The notes beneath the pieces were generated by a model. That model ran no database searches. It was not told where the DNA came from and worked only from the letters and a program-made list of their open reading frames with translations. A stretch of DNA of 58,801 nucleotides from Bremia lactucae (lineage: Eukaryota > Oomycota > Peronosporomycetes > Peronosporales > Peronosporaceae), in assembly GCF_004359215.1 (NCBI RefSeq), contig NC_090625.1, forward strand, positions 1,170,937-1,229,737, given 5' to 3'. This document shows, one piece after another, positions 20,215 through 29,946 of this stretch; the stretch's first letter is position 1, and every line of letters begins with the position of its first letter. Both the position numbers and the translations under genes were made by a program.

Positions 20215-20868
20215 TTACGCAGTAATTTTTATAGTAGCCACAGCGAGGACTGGTTCGGGCGATTGCGCTTAATCGGTGGCTGTGCGAGGTGGACGTCGCT
20301 GTCCAAGCCCGCCAGCTTAAGTCGTAGTTCGCATGCAACCACTTCTTCTTGTCCAAGTTGTCAGGCAAGGCGAAGGAGTGCAGGATGAGCATCACCATCG
20401 CTCAGCTTTCCTGGCTCATCAACAGGACCGCCAGTCGATGCTGGGCTATATCCAGCGAGCCTGACACCTGGCGTCCTGCATAGTAACCAATCCGATTGAT
20501 ACGGTGACGCAAGTCCACATATTCGTCACGGAATGAACGCTGGGCACCAGCGTTTCTATTTGAAACGAAAGCCCCCGACGTCACTTGAAGAGGCGTTCGC
20601 GATCGCGCTGCGCGAAACCCTCAGCGTTGTGGCTTCGCGCATGGAATATTCTCCCCCCTCCGCCTGCTGCTCAAGAGCCTGAGCCCATGGGGGTTGACGC
20701 GATCGAGCACGCCACCTATTCTTGGAGTGCTAGGTCACGGCTTTCGGAGACCTGTCGCGCCGAAACAACAGGTTTCTTTCCGCTGTAGTCAGCCTTTTCA
20801 CCATGCGGCTGTTTGCCGCTCAAGGCGCTTCGGTGCCTCGCCGCTATAACACGAGACGTCGAGTTTGA
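20215..20868 (+). pseudogene. gag: GyH gypsy gag central/C-terminal part, reversed relative to its own 5' end
   Basis: Plus-strand frames give WLCEVDVAVQARQL (about 20268-20310), AHQQDRQSMLGYIQRA then HLASCIVTNPIDTVTQVHIF (20415-20520), and PPTSLEEAFAIALRETLSV (20572-20630) with EPMGVDAIEHATYS. This is a gypsy gag core of the type seen in GyF1 (LASCITNNPVHEHTLIMVF). The gag N-terminus and LTR of the adjacent element (20869-21483) are on the minus strand, so the core is flipped relative to them. Confidence 0.75.
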
Positions 20869-21107
20869 CGACGTCAGACCCCGTGACGACGCAAATCGAC
20901 GAGTTCGCGGTTGACGAAGCCTTGGATGAATATACGCCGTAGCCCCTTATGCGCATCCTTGAGCATGGCGACAACGGTAGTTATACCGGATAGATCTGCA
21001 AGGTGACGCAGAGGTTCCCACTCGAAAGAGGTTAAATGCTGGAAGTCATTATGGTCCAACATCCTTCCATCAGCGCCTTGGATAGGCAGAGAGCTCATCC
21101 TCGTAAA
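20869..21107 (-). pseudogene. gag: GyH gag N-terminal fragment
   Basis: Minus-strand frame 21098-20874 (74 codons, MSSLPIQGADGRMLDHNDF...) starts about 30 bp past the LTR and primer site, where gypsy gag starts. I recognise no motif in it; the assignment rests on position. At about 20868 the sequence flips to the plus-strand gag core. Confidence 0.55.
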
Positions 21108-21129
21108 AGGACTACGACGTGCTACCAGG
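21108..21129 (-). promoter_or_regulatory. GyH primer-binding site region
   Basis: On the minus strand CCTGGTAGCAC follows immediately after the LTR end CCCCGTTACA. The same order occurs after the GyF1 5' LTR (25621) and the GyA LTRs (50983, 58384), as expected for a tRNA primer site. Confidence 0.65.
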
Positions 21130-21483
21130 TGTAACGGGGTAAGAGCCCGTTACTTTAATTCACACTAAAAGTCTAACGAGGAAGCGTAAGAAACACGCGA
21201 TTACAGAACGCGTGTCTAATATCAAAATCAAAACAGTTTTTTTATTTTATAAGTATTTTTAAGTACGAGCGGTCTTTGAACTTCGGGGGGACCACTCAAA
21301 TAAAGCTCGCATTCTATCGACTGATAATAGGTCTGGCTCCTACTTACAACGAATAGAATTACGAACTCCAGTACCCGCTATCTCGGGTACAGCGTACACC
21401 TACTTAGGTAATATGTGTACTTAGCTATGGAAGGGCCAGCTAGATCGCACCTAGCAGGATGTGTAACCATACGCCCCGTAACA
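21130..21483 (-). repeat. GyH LTR (single)
   Basis: On the minus strand it starts TGTTACGGGGCG at 21483 and ends CCCCGTTACA at 21130, inverted termini as in GyF LTRs. It contains hairpins such as GTAACGGG/CCCGTTAC near its 3' end. Its outer edge lies 11 bp from a 35-bp-arm palindrome. Confidence 0.8.
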
Positions 21484-21494
21484 AGTAGCGCCTG

Positions 21495-21572
21495 ACGGGG
21501 CATTTAGCGATCCGATTTTCATGCTCCCCACTACTGAGGGGAGCATGAAAATCGGATCGCTAAATGCCCCGT
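21495..21572. repeat. Perfect fold-back palindrome, 35-bp arms, 8-nt loop
   Basis: Left arm 21495-21529 and right arm 21538-21572 are exact reverse complements around ACTACTGA. The right arm is genuine CoG1 coding sequence (GEHENRIAKCPV, end of the gag zinc knuckle). The left arm is its inverted duplicate, lying exactly between CoG1 and the GyH LTR. Confidence 0.95.
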
Positions 21573-22240
21573 GCGAATTCGTGAAACACAGAGCGGTAGC
21601 GGCCACAGCGTGGAAACGTCGCACAGAGTGAAGACGATATCTTTTTTCGGTTGGTGGATATTTGAAGACTACCAAGTCAAGCTGCGTATGACTGGTCGAC
21701 TCGGGTGCGACGCAGCACATATAAGGAATTACAAGGTTATTTCTTCGGTGGAGGCTCATCTGGCAGACGACGGCGTTGTCCAGGCGATCGGGACTGGTGA
21801 CATTTGGGTGCTTCGAGGAGTATGGCATATTCCGAAGTTATCGCGCAACGTCTTCTCCATTGGACACTTTACGAAAAACGTGGGCCCAGTCACTTTTGAA
21901 AGCGATGGGTGCTTTGCTAAAGCAAAGGGATTGCAGTGGAAGCTTGGATCCCGTAAGGGCAAAGGGCTCTTTTAGCTATGCATGACGCCCGTTGGCACTG
22001 ACGAAGCCCAAGCCAATGTGACATGCTCGTCAGGATGCTATAGGGACACCACTCGTACCTCTGGCACCTTCGACTTGGGCACATTGGCCGTGGTGGTCTA
22101 GACACCATCGTCAAGAAGAACTATGGCATCGGCATTGATCTTGCGTCAGAAAACAGTGAAAGCTGTATGATGGTTGCGCACTTGGCAAACAGACGCGAGT
22201 GGGCTTTATGTAAAAGTCGCCTCACCATGCAAAGAAGCTG
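21571..22240 (+). pseudogene. pol: CoG1 protease and GAG-pre-integrase
   Basis: The open frame 21571-21975 includes EAHLADDGVVQAIGTGDI, VWHIPKLSRNVFSIGHFTKN and PVTFESDGCFAKAKG, the copia protease downstream half. The active-site DSGA is degraded to DSGCDAAH-like sequence near 21695-21715. The pre-integrase follows in other frames (HLGHIGRGGLDTIVKKNYGIG region, 22070-22140). CoG3 has the intact order on the minus strand at 38990-38300. Confidence 0.8.
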
Positions 22241-22860
22241 CTAAAAGCCATTCACAGTGATGTGTGCAGTCCTATGCAATCGGCGACTTCTAGCGGTAAG
22301 CGGCTTCGTAATATTCACAGATGAGTACTCGCACTTCACCCCAGTGCTCATGTTACGAAGCAAGTCGGAGGTCTCATACAATTTGCCAAATTTGTTGCGT
22401 TCGCTGTGACGCAGACCGGCAAAGTTGTCAAAGCTCTTCGATGTGACAATGGTGGCGAAAACACATCGGGCGAATGGCCAAGTTCTGCAAGCGGCGTGGT
22501 ATTGAGCAAAAGTTCACGCCATCCTACACTCTGCAACGGATTGGGGTGGTTGAAGCATGAATCGCACGCTAGTGAAGTGCGCACGGTGCATGCTTGAGCA
22601 CGCTGGATTGCCAAGACGTATTGGGGATTGGGCGAAGCTGTCATGACCGCTACATTCCTTCGTAATCGCTGTTCAACACGAAATATGGTATGGAATATTC
22701 ACCAGTCAAGTTTGGACCGGGAAGAAACCAATGCTGGCAAATCTAAAGGTTATTGGTTGCCATGCATTTGTTACAGTCCCTAAGGAAAAGCGTCGCAAGC
22801 TTGACGCTCGGTCGGTACGCTGTCGGTTCTCGGCTACTCTGAGCACGAAAAAGAGTATCG
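22241..22860 (+). pseudogene. pol: CoG1 integrase
   Basis: Across frames: HSDVCSPMQSATSSG (about 22250), FTDEYSHFTPVLMLRSKSE (22315-22370), KALRCDNGGENTSGE (22429-22475, second catalytic Asp), then a mutated region before VKCARCMLEHAGLPRRYWGLGEAVMTATFLRNR (22575-22670). It catalyses insertion of the DNA copy in live elements. Several frameshifts and stops are present. Confidence 0.8.
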
Positions 22861-24138
22861 TTTCGAGGAGACTATGAGTGGCCTCGAACTTGTGAGTCGC
22901 GACGCAAAATTTATGGAAGACATGTTTGACAGTGGGAGATGCGTCCGCCAGAACAGCGAGATCGTAGTTCAAGATGATGATGAATTGGCCAATGACGACT
23001 TCCGACAGCTCGAAGAAACTGATTACGAGAATGAAGAATGCGAGCAGAGCGAGGAACTGAACCTGACTGCAAGCGGCACCAGAGGACTCATTCGCTCGAA
23101 AAAGCAGCCGAAATTCCAACGCCTAAGCGACACAGTCGATACCAATCGCTGGAAGAAATGCTACGGCTCAAGATTTTGAGGCTGTGAGCGCTGTGGATTC
23201 AGTGGGAGAAATGCCGACCACGTTGAGTCGGCGATGGAAGCGACGCAGCCAAGTGGCAAGAAGCATGCAACTCGAAAATGGAATTGCTTCAAAAAAAGAC
23301 TTGGACGCTTGTGTCGCTATCAAAACGACGCAAGCCAATTGGCAATCGATGGTTTTTTCGCGTCAAGGAACATCAAGATGGAAAAGTGGAGCGGTATAAG
23401 GCGCCTGTGGCCAATTATACATCAATCCGGGTTCTGCTTAGTTTGGCCGCCAAGTATGGACAATCCAACAAATGGATGAAAACAGTATTCTTTAACGGCC
23501 AGGTTGACGAGTATATGTACATCACGCAGTCAGATGACTTCAGTGATACGGTCCATCCGGGATATGTGTTGCAAACTAGAATGGTCTTGTACGGGCTAAG
23601 CAGTCGCCTTGCATGTGAAACAAGGCCATCGACGACTTTATGCTGGGGCTCGAATTTAAGAAGTGCGAATTCGACCACTGCGCCTACATGACGCGTGATG
23701 GCGAAGATCAAGATGCTTCAAGAAACAAAGAACGCACTCAGCAAGCAATGACCGACGTGGGTCAGCTCAAGTACTTTCTTGGAATCGACATTGGGCAAGA
23801 CTTAGGAAGTGAAACTCTGACGATGCCCGGCAGACCAAGTTTGCGATATTTTAAGCATGTTTCGGATGAAGAACAGTAATCCCGTCAGGACGCCTCAGAA
23901 TTCGGGACTCAAGTTGAGAAAGCTCATGTGCGAAGGAGGTTGTAAGCATAACGAGACCATAGCTCGGATGCCATATCGATATGCTGTCGCCTGCTTGATG
24001 TACCTAATGGCAAGCACAAGCCCCAACCTCGCTGCAATGGTAGGTGTGCTCAGCCAATTTGCTTCGGATTCATGTCCGACACGCTGGCAAGCGCTCAAGA
24101 GAGTATTCAGGTGTATGCAAGGCACAAAATGGCATCTA
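22861..24138 (+). pseudogene. pol: CoG1 acidic linker and reverse transcriptase
   Basis: The linker (22874-23179) is acidic (DDDELANDDFRQLEETDYENEE region). RT frames follow: KKTWTLVSLSKRRKPIGNRW, LSLAAKYGQSNKWMKTVFFNGQVDEYMY (23430-23520), VGQLKYFLGIDIGQD (23758-23805), then MPYRYAVACLMYLMASTSPNLAA (23968-24035) and WQALKRVFRCMQGTKWHL ending at 24140. The YVDD motif region between 23690 and 23740 is deleted. The copy is truncated by the CoD4 LTR. Confidence 0.83.
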
Positions 24139-24385
24139 TAGAAGGTTATGAGTTCCAGGTAATGTGCACAATTCGACCGGTCCAATCTGAACCGCGGTTT
24201 AACATAGCTTCCATTTATACTACAAATTAGGTAATTTGACTATGTAGAAATGAGCGGTTACGAGAAGTAGAAGTGTAAGCCTCATAAACTAACCACTTTC
24301 CAATTCCCATCTACATCCGGTCTCCTGCAGCAGACCCCCTCGCATCTTGTAAGTTTCGACTCATTTAGCTTTACACCTTTCAACA
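24139..24385 (+). repeat. CoD4 5' LTR
   Basis: It aligns with the minus-strand CoD5 LTR (36856-37172). Both start (T)(G/A)GAAGGTTATG and end CAACA before a GGTTAT(A/G)AGCCC primer-site-like motif and gag start. It is inserted in the CoG1 RT. Confidence 0.75.
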
Positions 24386-24403
24386 GGTTATAAGCCCAAG
24401 CAC

Positions 24404-24498
24404 GATGTCCTCTGCTCAAGACGCCAGCACCCAAATCACCTTCGATAAGTTCGATGGGGACAACTACGCGACATGGAGCTGCTACATGCGTGGCGTGT
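24404..24498 (+). pseudogene. gag: CoD4 gag N-terminus
   Basis: The frame [19 protein letters not shown] then [12 protein letters not shown] starts at 24404 and is cut at 24498 by the CoE2 LTR. The natural continuation, [11 protein letters not shown], lies on the minus strand from 14834 (CoD3). Both broken ends carry CGTGT next to a CoE LTR. Confidence 0.85.
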
Positions 24499-24835
24499 TG
24501 TTGGTATTGCAGCGGTGAATATTAAAGATGAAGTGTATGAGAATAAGTAAACTAGCTCACTGGTGGGGAAAAGGCGTTCTTCAAACTTGGCGTGAGTTCA
24601 AACCCCTCATTAGTAAAGTTGAAATCGGTAACTGGTGCTTAGGATTCACCAGGCTTTGCTCCTCCGAAGTCACGTCTTCTTCCAACTTTTATATTTATTC
24701 TTGAGGTTATCATTTATAACAACTGTTTTTACTTAGCGTAATTACCTACCAAAATGGACTAATCAATGAGGGTTGGATAATGAGTGGCTCAAATATAACT
24801 CACTTCGATTTTGTCCTCTAATCATCATTTTAACA
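24499..24835 (+). repeat. CoE2 5' LTR
   Basis: It starts TGTTGGTATTGC and ends TTTTAACA. It aligns with the minus-strand LTR at 15228-14840, and the preceding five bases CGTGT (24494-24498) match 14835-14839 read on the minus strand. Confidence 0.85.
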
Positions 24836-24878
24836 GCCGCAACCAAGTCTTCTCTTCTTAACAACGCCTTTACTCACC

Positions 24879-25291
24879 ATGGTTAGCAAACGTGCCGAAG
24901 TCCTCCTAAATAGTAGTAACAATTACCACTGGGAGTTCAACATGAAGATGACCCTGGCGAGAAAGGGTCTGCTATAACATCATGTCTATCAAGGAAGAGA
25001 ATGACATCACGGAGGCGTGGATCGTTGACGACGCCAAGGCGTTAGGCATAATCGCTCAAGGAGTCGAGATTCAGCATCAAACCAAGATACGTTCAGCAAC
25101 GCGCGCTATGGAGGCATGGGGAACGCTTCGTGACTTCCGCAACCGACCGACTCTTCATAATCGAGTTGTGATGGCGCGCCGACTTCATGAATTCAAGATG
25201 GAGAGCGTTACAAGCATGGCGGACCATCTTCACGCTTTTGACGAGCTGGTTGTTGGACACCAGACGATGGGGAAGCCGGTCGATGAATCAC
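24879..25291 (+). pseudogene. gag: CoE2 gag
   Basis: The start MVSKRAEVLLNSSNNYHWEF lies at 24879. After a stop near 24976 the open frame 24982-25311 gives KEENDITEAWIVDDAKALG, MEAWGTLRDFRNRPTLHNRV and MADHLHAFDELVVGHQTMGKPVDES, a UBN2-type copia gag. The normal next block (LVVLLSSLPSEY) is absent. From 25292 the sequence is the truncated GyF1 LTR. Confidence 0.87.
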
Positions 25292-25620
25292 GAAAGCTTA
25301 TCCATAGGTAGATATACACCATTATATCTACTTGCTCCGCGGTCCAGTCAACACTGGGCGCGCGCAAAAAGAGACAGATAATACTCGATTACATTTTTTG
25401 TATTTGTATATAAAAATTAAGTTAGTATTAAGTAGATAAAAAAAGAAGAACTTAACTATATTAGATACAGTTTACTTTTAACCCTCTATATAGCAAGTGT
25501 TCCAAAAGAGTCTTCCTCTGCACGTACTAGTGTACGTGAAGTGACGTGTGGACCACTTGCACTGAAGCAGTGCAAAGTGGACTTGTACTGAGCAGTACAA
25601 GTCGGCAGTGCCCCGTTACA
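25292..25620 (+). repeat. GyF1 5' LTR, lacking first 109 bp
   Basis: It matches 31639-31969 from GAAAGCTTATCC to the end CCGTTACA. To the left of GAAAGC the sequence is CoE2 gag, whereas the 3' LTR continues for 109 more bases to TGTAACGGGG. Hairpins include CACTTGCACTG/CAGTGCAAAGTG. Confidence 0.9.
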
Positions 25621-25640
25621 CCTGGTAGCACTTTGTAGTC
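25621..25640 (+). promoter_or_regulatory. GyF1 primer-binding site
   Basis: CCTGGTAGCACTTTG follows the LTR end directly, the expected place for minus-strand DNA priming by a tRNA. The GyA and GyH LTRs are followed by the same CCTGGTAGCAC. Confidence 0.65.
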
Positions 25641-25672
25641 CGGCCAAGAACCACACTTATATCATCTAACAT

Positions 25673-26815
25673 GGACATGTTAGATGAAATGAAAAAAAAA
25701 CGCATCACGTTTTGCGTGATAGCTACTCCTATCTAAGTGACATAGAAAGGAGTGCGGTAAAAAAAAAACGAATGCTTTCAACCGTAGGAAATGATGCCAT
25801 CTTGGCCATGCTGTCTGGTTTGGACAGAGATGCCATCCATTCAGCCATCGCCAAGTTCATACATCATGTACTAGACGAGGCGAAAGAAAAATAGCCTTGC
25901 TGATCAAGCAAGGCTCTCAACAGGTAGAATTGTTAAGGTTGCAGCAGTTACAGACCCCTGTACCTGGGATGACGCACACGCATCGTCCAGAAATCTTAAA
26001 GATTGACATCTCGAAATATGAGGGAGTCGAGAGGACTCCCTTTAAGGTGCTTCGTCGAATCGGACAATGCCATAAAGGCTCGTCACATCGTCGACAAGCA
26101 AATGCAATTCGCATTTGCTCAATCAAATTTGGTAGGTCGTGCCAAAGCTTGAGTGCTAGGCCTCTAGTTGCGCGATCTATATGTCTTTGGCTTGCTAGAG
26201 GCTTTTAAAGCCCGGCTCAAACAGACGATTGAACCACCTAGGGCTGAGTTCAGAGCTTGTTCAGAGCTTATGAAACTCAAGCAAGACAAGCGTGATGTTC
26301 ACACATATGCCCAGCACATACGACTCTTAGCTAGTTGTATTACAAATAACCCAGTCCACGAACACACGTTGATTATGGTGTTCATGCAAGGTCTTACGGA
26401 TGGTCCCGTAAAGACCCACCTGTTCCACTTGGAACTGGATACACTTGAAGAAGCAATATCCGTTGCTCAACAGGAGAACATTAGCTTGAGACAGGCTCAA
26501 GCTAGTTCGTGATCGTATCGTCCTCCGAGACGACACGAGCTAGGAGGTCCAGAAGCCATGGACCTCTCATACGTCGAAAGCGAGAGACCTCGCTTTTCGA
26601 ACAATAAGCGATTGCAGAAATGCAATCGCTGTCAAAAGTTAGGTCACTACGCTCATGAATGTGGTGCCCCACGCCCAGTACCGAGGTGTACGGAACGTAC
26701 TTATGGACCGAATGCCAAAAAGGGCAACGGTCGCGTGTCCGACGTTGTTGCGATTCGCAACAGCGAGGCGGACCGCCAAAAAACGGCAAGGGTCAGTAGC
26801 GGCGCAACGCCCTAC
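25673..26815 (+). pseudogene. gag: GyF1 gag with CCHC knuckle
   Basis: It begins MDMLDEMKKK at 25673. The clearest frames are 25712-25894 (SYLSDIERSAVKKKRML) and 26168-26512, with AFKARLKQTIEPPRAEFRACS, HIRLLASCITNNPVHEHTLI and LDTLEEAISVAQQENISL, the gypsy gag core. After a stop at 26510-26512 the frame 26558-26818 carries the knuckle CNRCQKLGHYAHEC (26618-26659). Three frameshifts break it. Several perfect hairpins lie inside the coding sequence, including one at 26607-26630 with a 10-bp stem and GAAA loop. Confidence 0.88.
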
Positions 26816-26879
26816 TGATCCACCAACCTCAAGAGAATTTGCAAATCTCTTGACTTAAATTGCTCCAGACACACGATCA

Positions 26880-28420
26880 TTTTGTGGCTGTGCAGCTGGA
26901 GATGAGGTAATTTCATCAACTTGAAGTTAAAAAGTGACAAATATTTGTCACTTAGAGCCCTAGTAAACCGTGGGGCGTCAAATAACTTTATTCGTCGCCA
27001 GTTGCTTGATGTATTCCCTGAAGCAGTTCCATGCGAGCTGCCTAAGGATAAAGGCACTCGACATGAGATCGATCTCAAACCGGGCTCGAAGTACTATGTC
27101 ATGAAGCAGTGGCCATTACGTCGTGAACAAGTACTTGCGATCGATAAATTCTTTATCAATCGATTAAAAGCGGGCCATGTAAGGGAGTCAACGTCCCCGC
27201 ATAGCTCTCCGACCTTCTGTGTGCAGAAGGCCACAGGAGGGTGGCGGATAGTGCACGCATCTAATAAACTGGATGCTGCAACTGTACCGGCTCAAACGCG
27301 GATCCTTTGAAAGGGCGTAATCATAGATGGTATGTCTAAGAGTACCATCTTTTCGTCTATGGATCTGATGGATGGATTTTATTAGATCCTTCTGCGTGAA
27401 CGGGACATCCCGTACATAGCAGTGAGCACTCCCAGTGGGGTGCTCTGAGAATGGCTAGTAATGCCACAGGGGCTTAGTAACGCCCCTGCAACAGTCAACA
27501 GCTGCGTAACGAATCTGTTAAGTCCGGTGCGAGAATTCGCACCGATTTATAGCGACGATGTATCCGTCCATAGCCGAGCTATGGACGGAAAGGCGGACGT
27601 GGAAGTTCATGAAACTCACGTTCGTCAGGTTCTTACACTTATGCAAAAGCGTAAGTTGTACGCAAATCTCAAGAAATGTATATTCGCTGCAAGCAAAATA
27701 CCACTTCTTGGGTGCATCATCGGTAAACACGGCGTGCGCCCTGATCCCAAGAAGATCAAGGCAATTACCGACTGGCCAATTCCAGTCGCTGTCAAGGGAC
27801 TCAGAAAGGCTCTTGGGCTATTGTCGTACTTGCACAAGTACTCCCGCAATTATGCCGAGATGACAGTTCATCTATCTCGTCTCTTAAAAAAAGACGAGAA
27901 ATGGTTATGGAACACTGATTGTCAGCGTTCCTTGGAAGGTATCAAGCGAAGCTTGATGCAATCGCCTATCTTAGCGATTGCAGATCAAGACAACTATTCC
28001 ATGTAGTCTGTGACGCCAGCGATTTCGCAATCGGCTGTGCGTTAATGCAGTACGATAGAGACGGCGCGGAGCGCGTCGTCTGTTACCAATCACGTTTGCT
28101 GCACCCAGCTGAACGCAAATACCGAGTGCATGACAAGGAACTCCTTGCCATGAAATATGCACTGGCTAAAGTAGGGTCTATCTCCTCGGAGATAGACCGT
28201 TCACCCTATATACGGACCATGCATCATTACGCACGGCCATAAACAGCCCAAACCTCTCGCAAGGAATGGCGCGGTGGCTATCTTTCTTCGCGGAGTACAA
28301 TTTCTCCGTGGAATACAAACCAGGACGACTTTAATGGTTTCGCTGGTGCGCCCTTTTTCACGCCGATCCGATTTTGAGCCGGCTGCGCACTCCAACAGTG
28401 AAAATAATCCCTTTGTTGCA
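26880..28420 (+). pseudogene. pol: GyF1 protease remnant, reverse transcriptase and RNase H
   Basis: The protease is reduced to RALVNRGASNNFIRRQ (26955-27003), with the catalytic Asp replaced by Asn. It joins directly to RT (VFPEAVPCELPKDKGTRHEID), so the rest of the protease and the spacer are deleted. RT blocks: GHVRESTSPHSSPTFCVQKA (27175-27235), MPQGLSNAPATVNS (27461), YSDDVSVHSRAMDG (YxDD site, 27547-27588), LLGCIIGKHGVRPDPKKIKA, LHKYSRNYAEMTVHLSRLL. RNase H follows with HDKELLAMKYALAK (28130-28170). Frameshifts lie near 27307, 27450 and 28005. Confidence 0.9.
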
Positions 28421-29020
28421 ACACTCATCACAAGTGTCCCGTCGTCAACTTTGTTTGATGACATAAAGAAATACTTCATAGAAGATAAAGACCTTCTGCG
28501 TTTAATGGATCATCTGATGAATCCATCCAATACACCTTTCAAAAAATTACCGGCTTTATATCGATCGTCATCCGATCGATACAAAACAAGCAACGGCTTA
28601 CTGTACTACACAGCCGTCCGTTGCCGGCGATACTCCACGTGTCGTCGACCCAACTCACAATGATTTGCGCTTGCGCATCATGGATGAGTATCACGATGCA
28701 CCAACAAGTCGGCATCGTGGACGTGAGAAACCTTATCTCACAGTACGTCGCGACTTTTACTCGCCCCGCCAGTATCAGTTCGTGCGCAAGTACATTCGTG
28801 CTTGCGAGGTGTGTCAACGGGTAAAGCATAGCCCTTCATTCCGTGCACCTCTCCAGCCTCTACCACTTCCGGCAGAATGTTGACAGTCCGTATCTATGGA
28901 CTTTGTCTTCGGGAAATCTGAAGACGATCACGAAAACAATGGAATCCTCGTTTTTTGTAGACAAATTCATCAATAATGGTACATCTTGCTGCAGTACCTG
29001 AGTCAATCACGGCTCCTGGC
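28421..29020 (+). pseudogene. pol: GyF1 integrase N-terminal part
   Basis: Plus-strand frames give GLLYYTAV (28590-28615), HNDLRLRIMDEYHDAPTSRHRG (28655-28720), the zinc-binding end FVRKYIRACEVCQRVKHS (28777-28830), MDFVFGKSEDDHENNGILVF (28898-28955) and MVHLAAVPESITAPG (28978-29020). At 29021 the strand flips; the catalytic core that should follow is on the minus strand up to 29946. Confidence 0.87.
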
Positions 29021-29946
29021 TTGTGTTCATATCCCTCGTGGCAATTCTATCGTGTACGCATTGCCTCTGCGATGCACTCACGGAACGCACTCACGGAACG
29101 GCTCAATAAACTTGGGTAGTAGCTTACCACTACCCACATTAGTGACTACATGCTCAGGTAAGTTTACCGCACACAACACTACTAGAACATTAATTATAAA
29201 TGAAAGAACATTTGCTCTTCTATGCTGTCTCCAATCATGGAGACAGCAAGTTTTCGGATGCTGTATCCATGTTTGGAGCAATGAGAGAAGTATGGATGGG
29301 CAATAATGCGCCATAATCCTTCGTCATTAGCTCGCCGGTCCACTGCGTTAGCAATGGATACAAGTACGAAACGGACTGCTGATTCTCGATCGAGCAAAAA
29401 ATCCTCTGCTGGCTCATTTGATTTGTCATTTTTAGTGCGCTTTGTGCGCACTGCCATGATATCTTTCTCTTCTTCGATGTCGATTGCTTCGACATCGAAA
29501 ATATTCGCGTCGTTGGTAACTTCGACGCGTGTTGAGATGCGCCAGAGTTAATTTTGCTCGTGCGAGTCCCCCTCCCTTAAACTAGAGGATCCCTCTAATT
29601 GGGTGGGTATGCGTGGATGGCGTAATTCATCACGAAGAACGGTGTACGCGTTGTAGGCGCATGCACCGAACTGTTGATGGCGAATTCGACCATTATAAAA
29701 ACTCGCTCCAATTCGGATACAATTGGACGTAACCTCGAAGTATCTCTTCGATGACGCGATTTTCGCGTTCCGTCTGACCATCTATCTCTGGATGATCAGA
29801 AGTTGACATAGCCGTGTTCCGAGAGATCGGAACACGGATTGCTAAAACTCCGCCGTGACCCGTGGGTCTCTATCGGAGAGCAGTTGACGGGGTAAACCGT
29901 GAAGTCTGAATACCGTGTCCATAAAGACACGGGCGCTCCTACATTT
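29021..29946 (-). pseudogene. pol: GyF1 integrase core and C-terminal block, inverted in place
   Basis: Read from 29946 downward: KCRSARVFMDTVFRLHGLPR then [14 protein letters not shown] (catalytic Asp, about 29900-29845), LRDELRHPRIPTQLEGSSSL (about 29635-29570), a coiled acidic stretch (29520-29330), NGRANVLSFIINVLVVLCAVN (about 29215-29160), KLLPKFIEPFR (GPY/F-like) and NAYTIELPRGI at about 29060-29030. The block fits between plus-strand ESITAPG (left) and plus-strand SRLRLYHQYAVSSADGSDN (right). Flipping it restores the expected order, so it is an inversion in place of about 926 bp. Confidence 0.88.

Larger units (their letters stand above)
21538..24138 (+). mobile_element. CoG1, copia element truncated on both sides (knuckle to RT)
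   Basis: Plus-strand order is gag knuckle end, protease, GAG-pre-integrase, integrase, acidic linker and RT, with normal collinearity. The 5' LTR and gag are missing (replaced by the palindrome and GyH LTR) and the end of RT plus RNase H are cut by the CoD4 LTR at 24139. It is the same family as CoG3 and CoG2. Confidence 0.88.

Noticed and set aside
14840..24835. A 10-kb DNA transposon with terminal inverted repeats of about 340-390 bp
   Set aside because: The inverted copies are CoE LTRs: each starts TGTTGG, one follows a purine tract and RNase H, the other precedes a gag start. An inversion within a copia insertion explains them better.
25292..25620. CRISPR-like array, because of repeated short palindromes
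   Set aside because: The stems differ in sequence and there are no regularly spaced direct repeats; this is an LTR.
29306..29551. Plus-strand 81-codon ORF in GyF1
   Set aside because: It is antisense to the flipped integrase C-terminal block.
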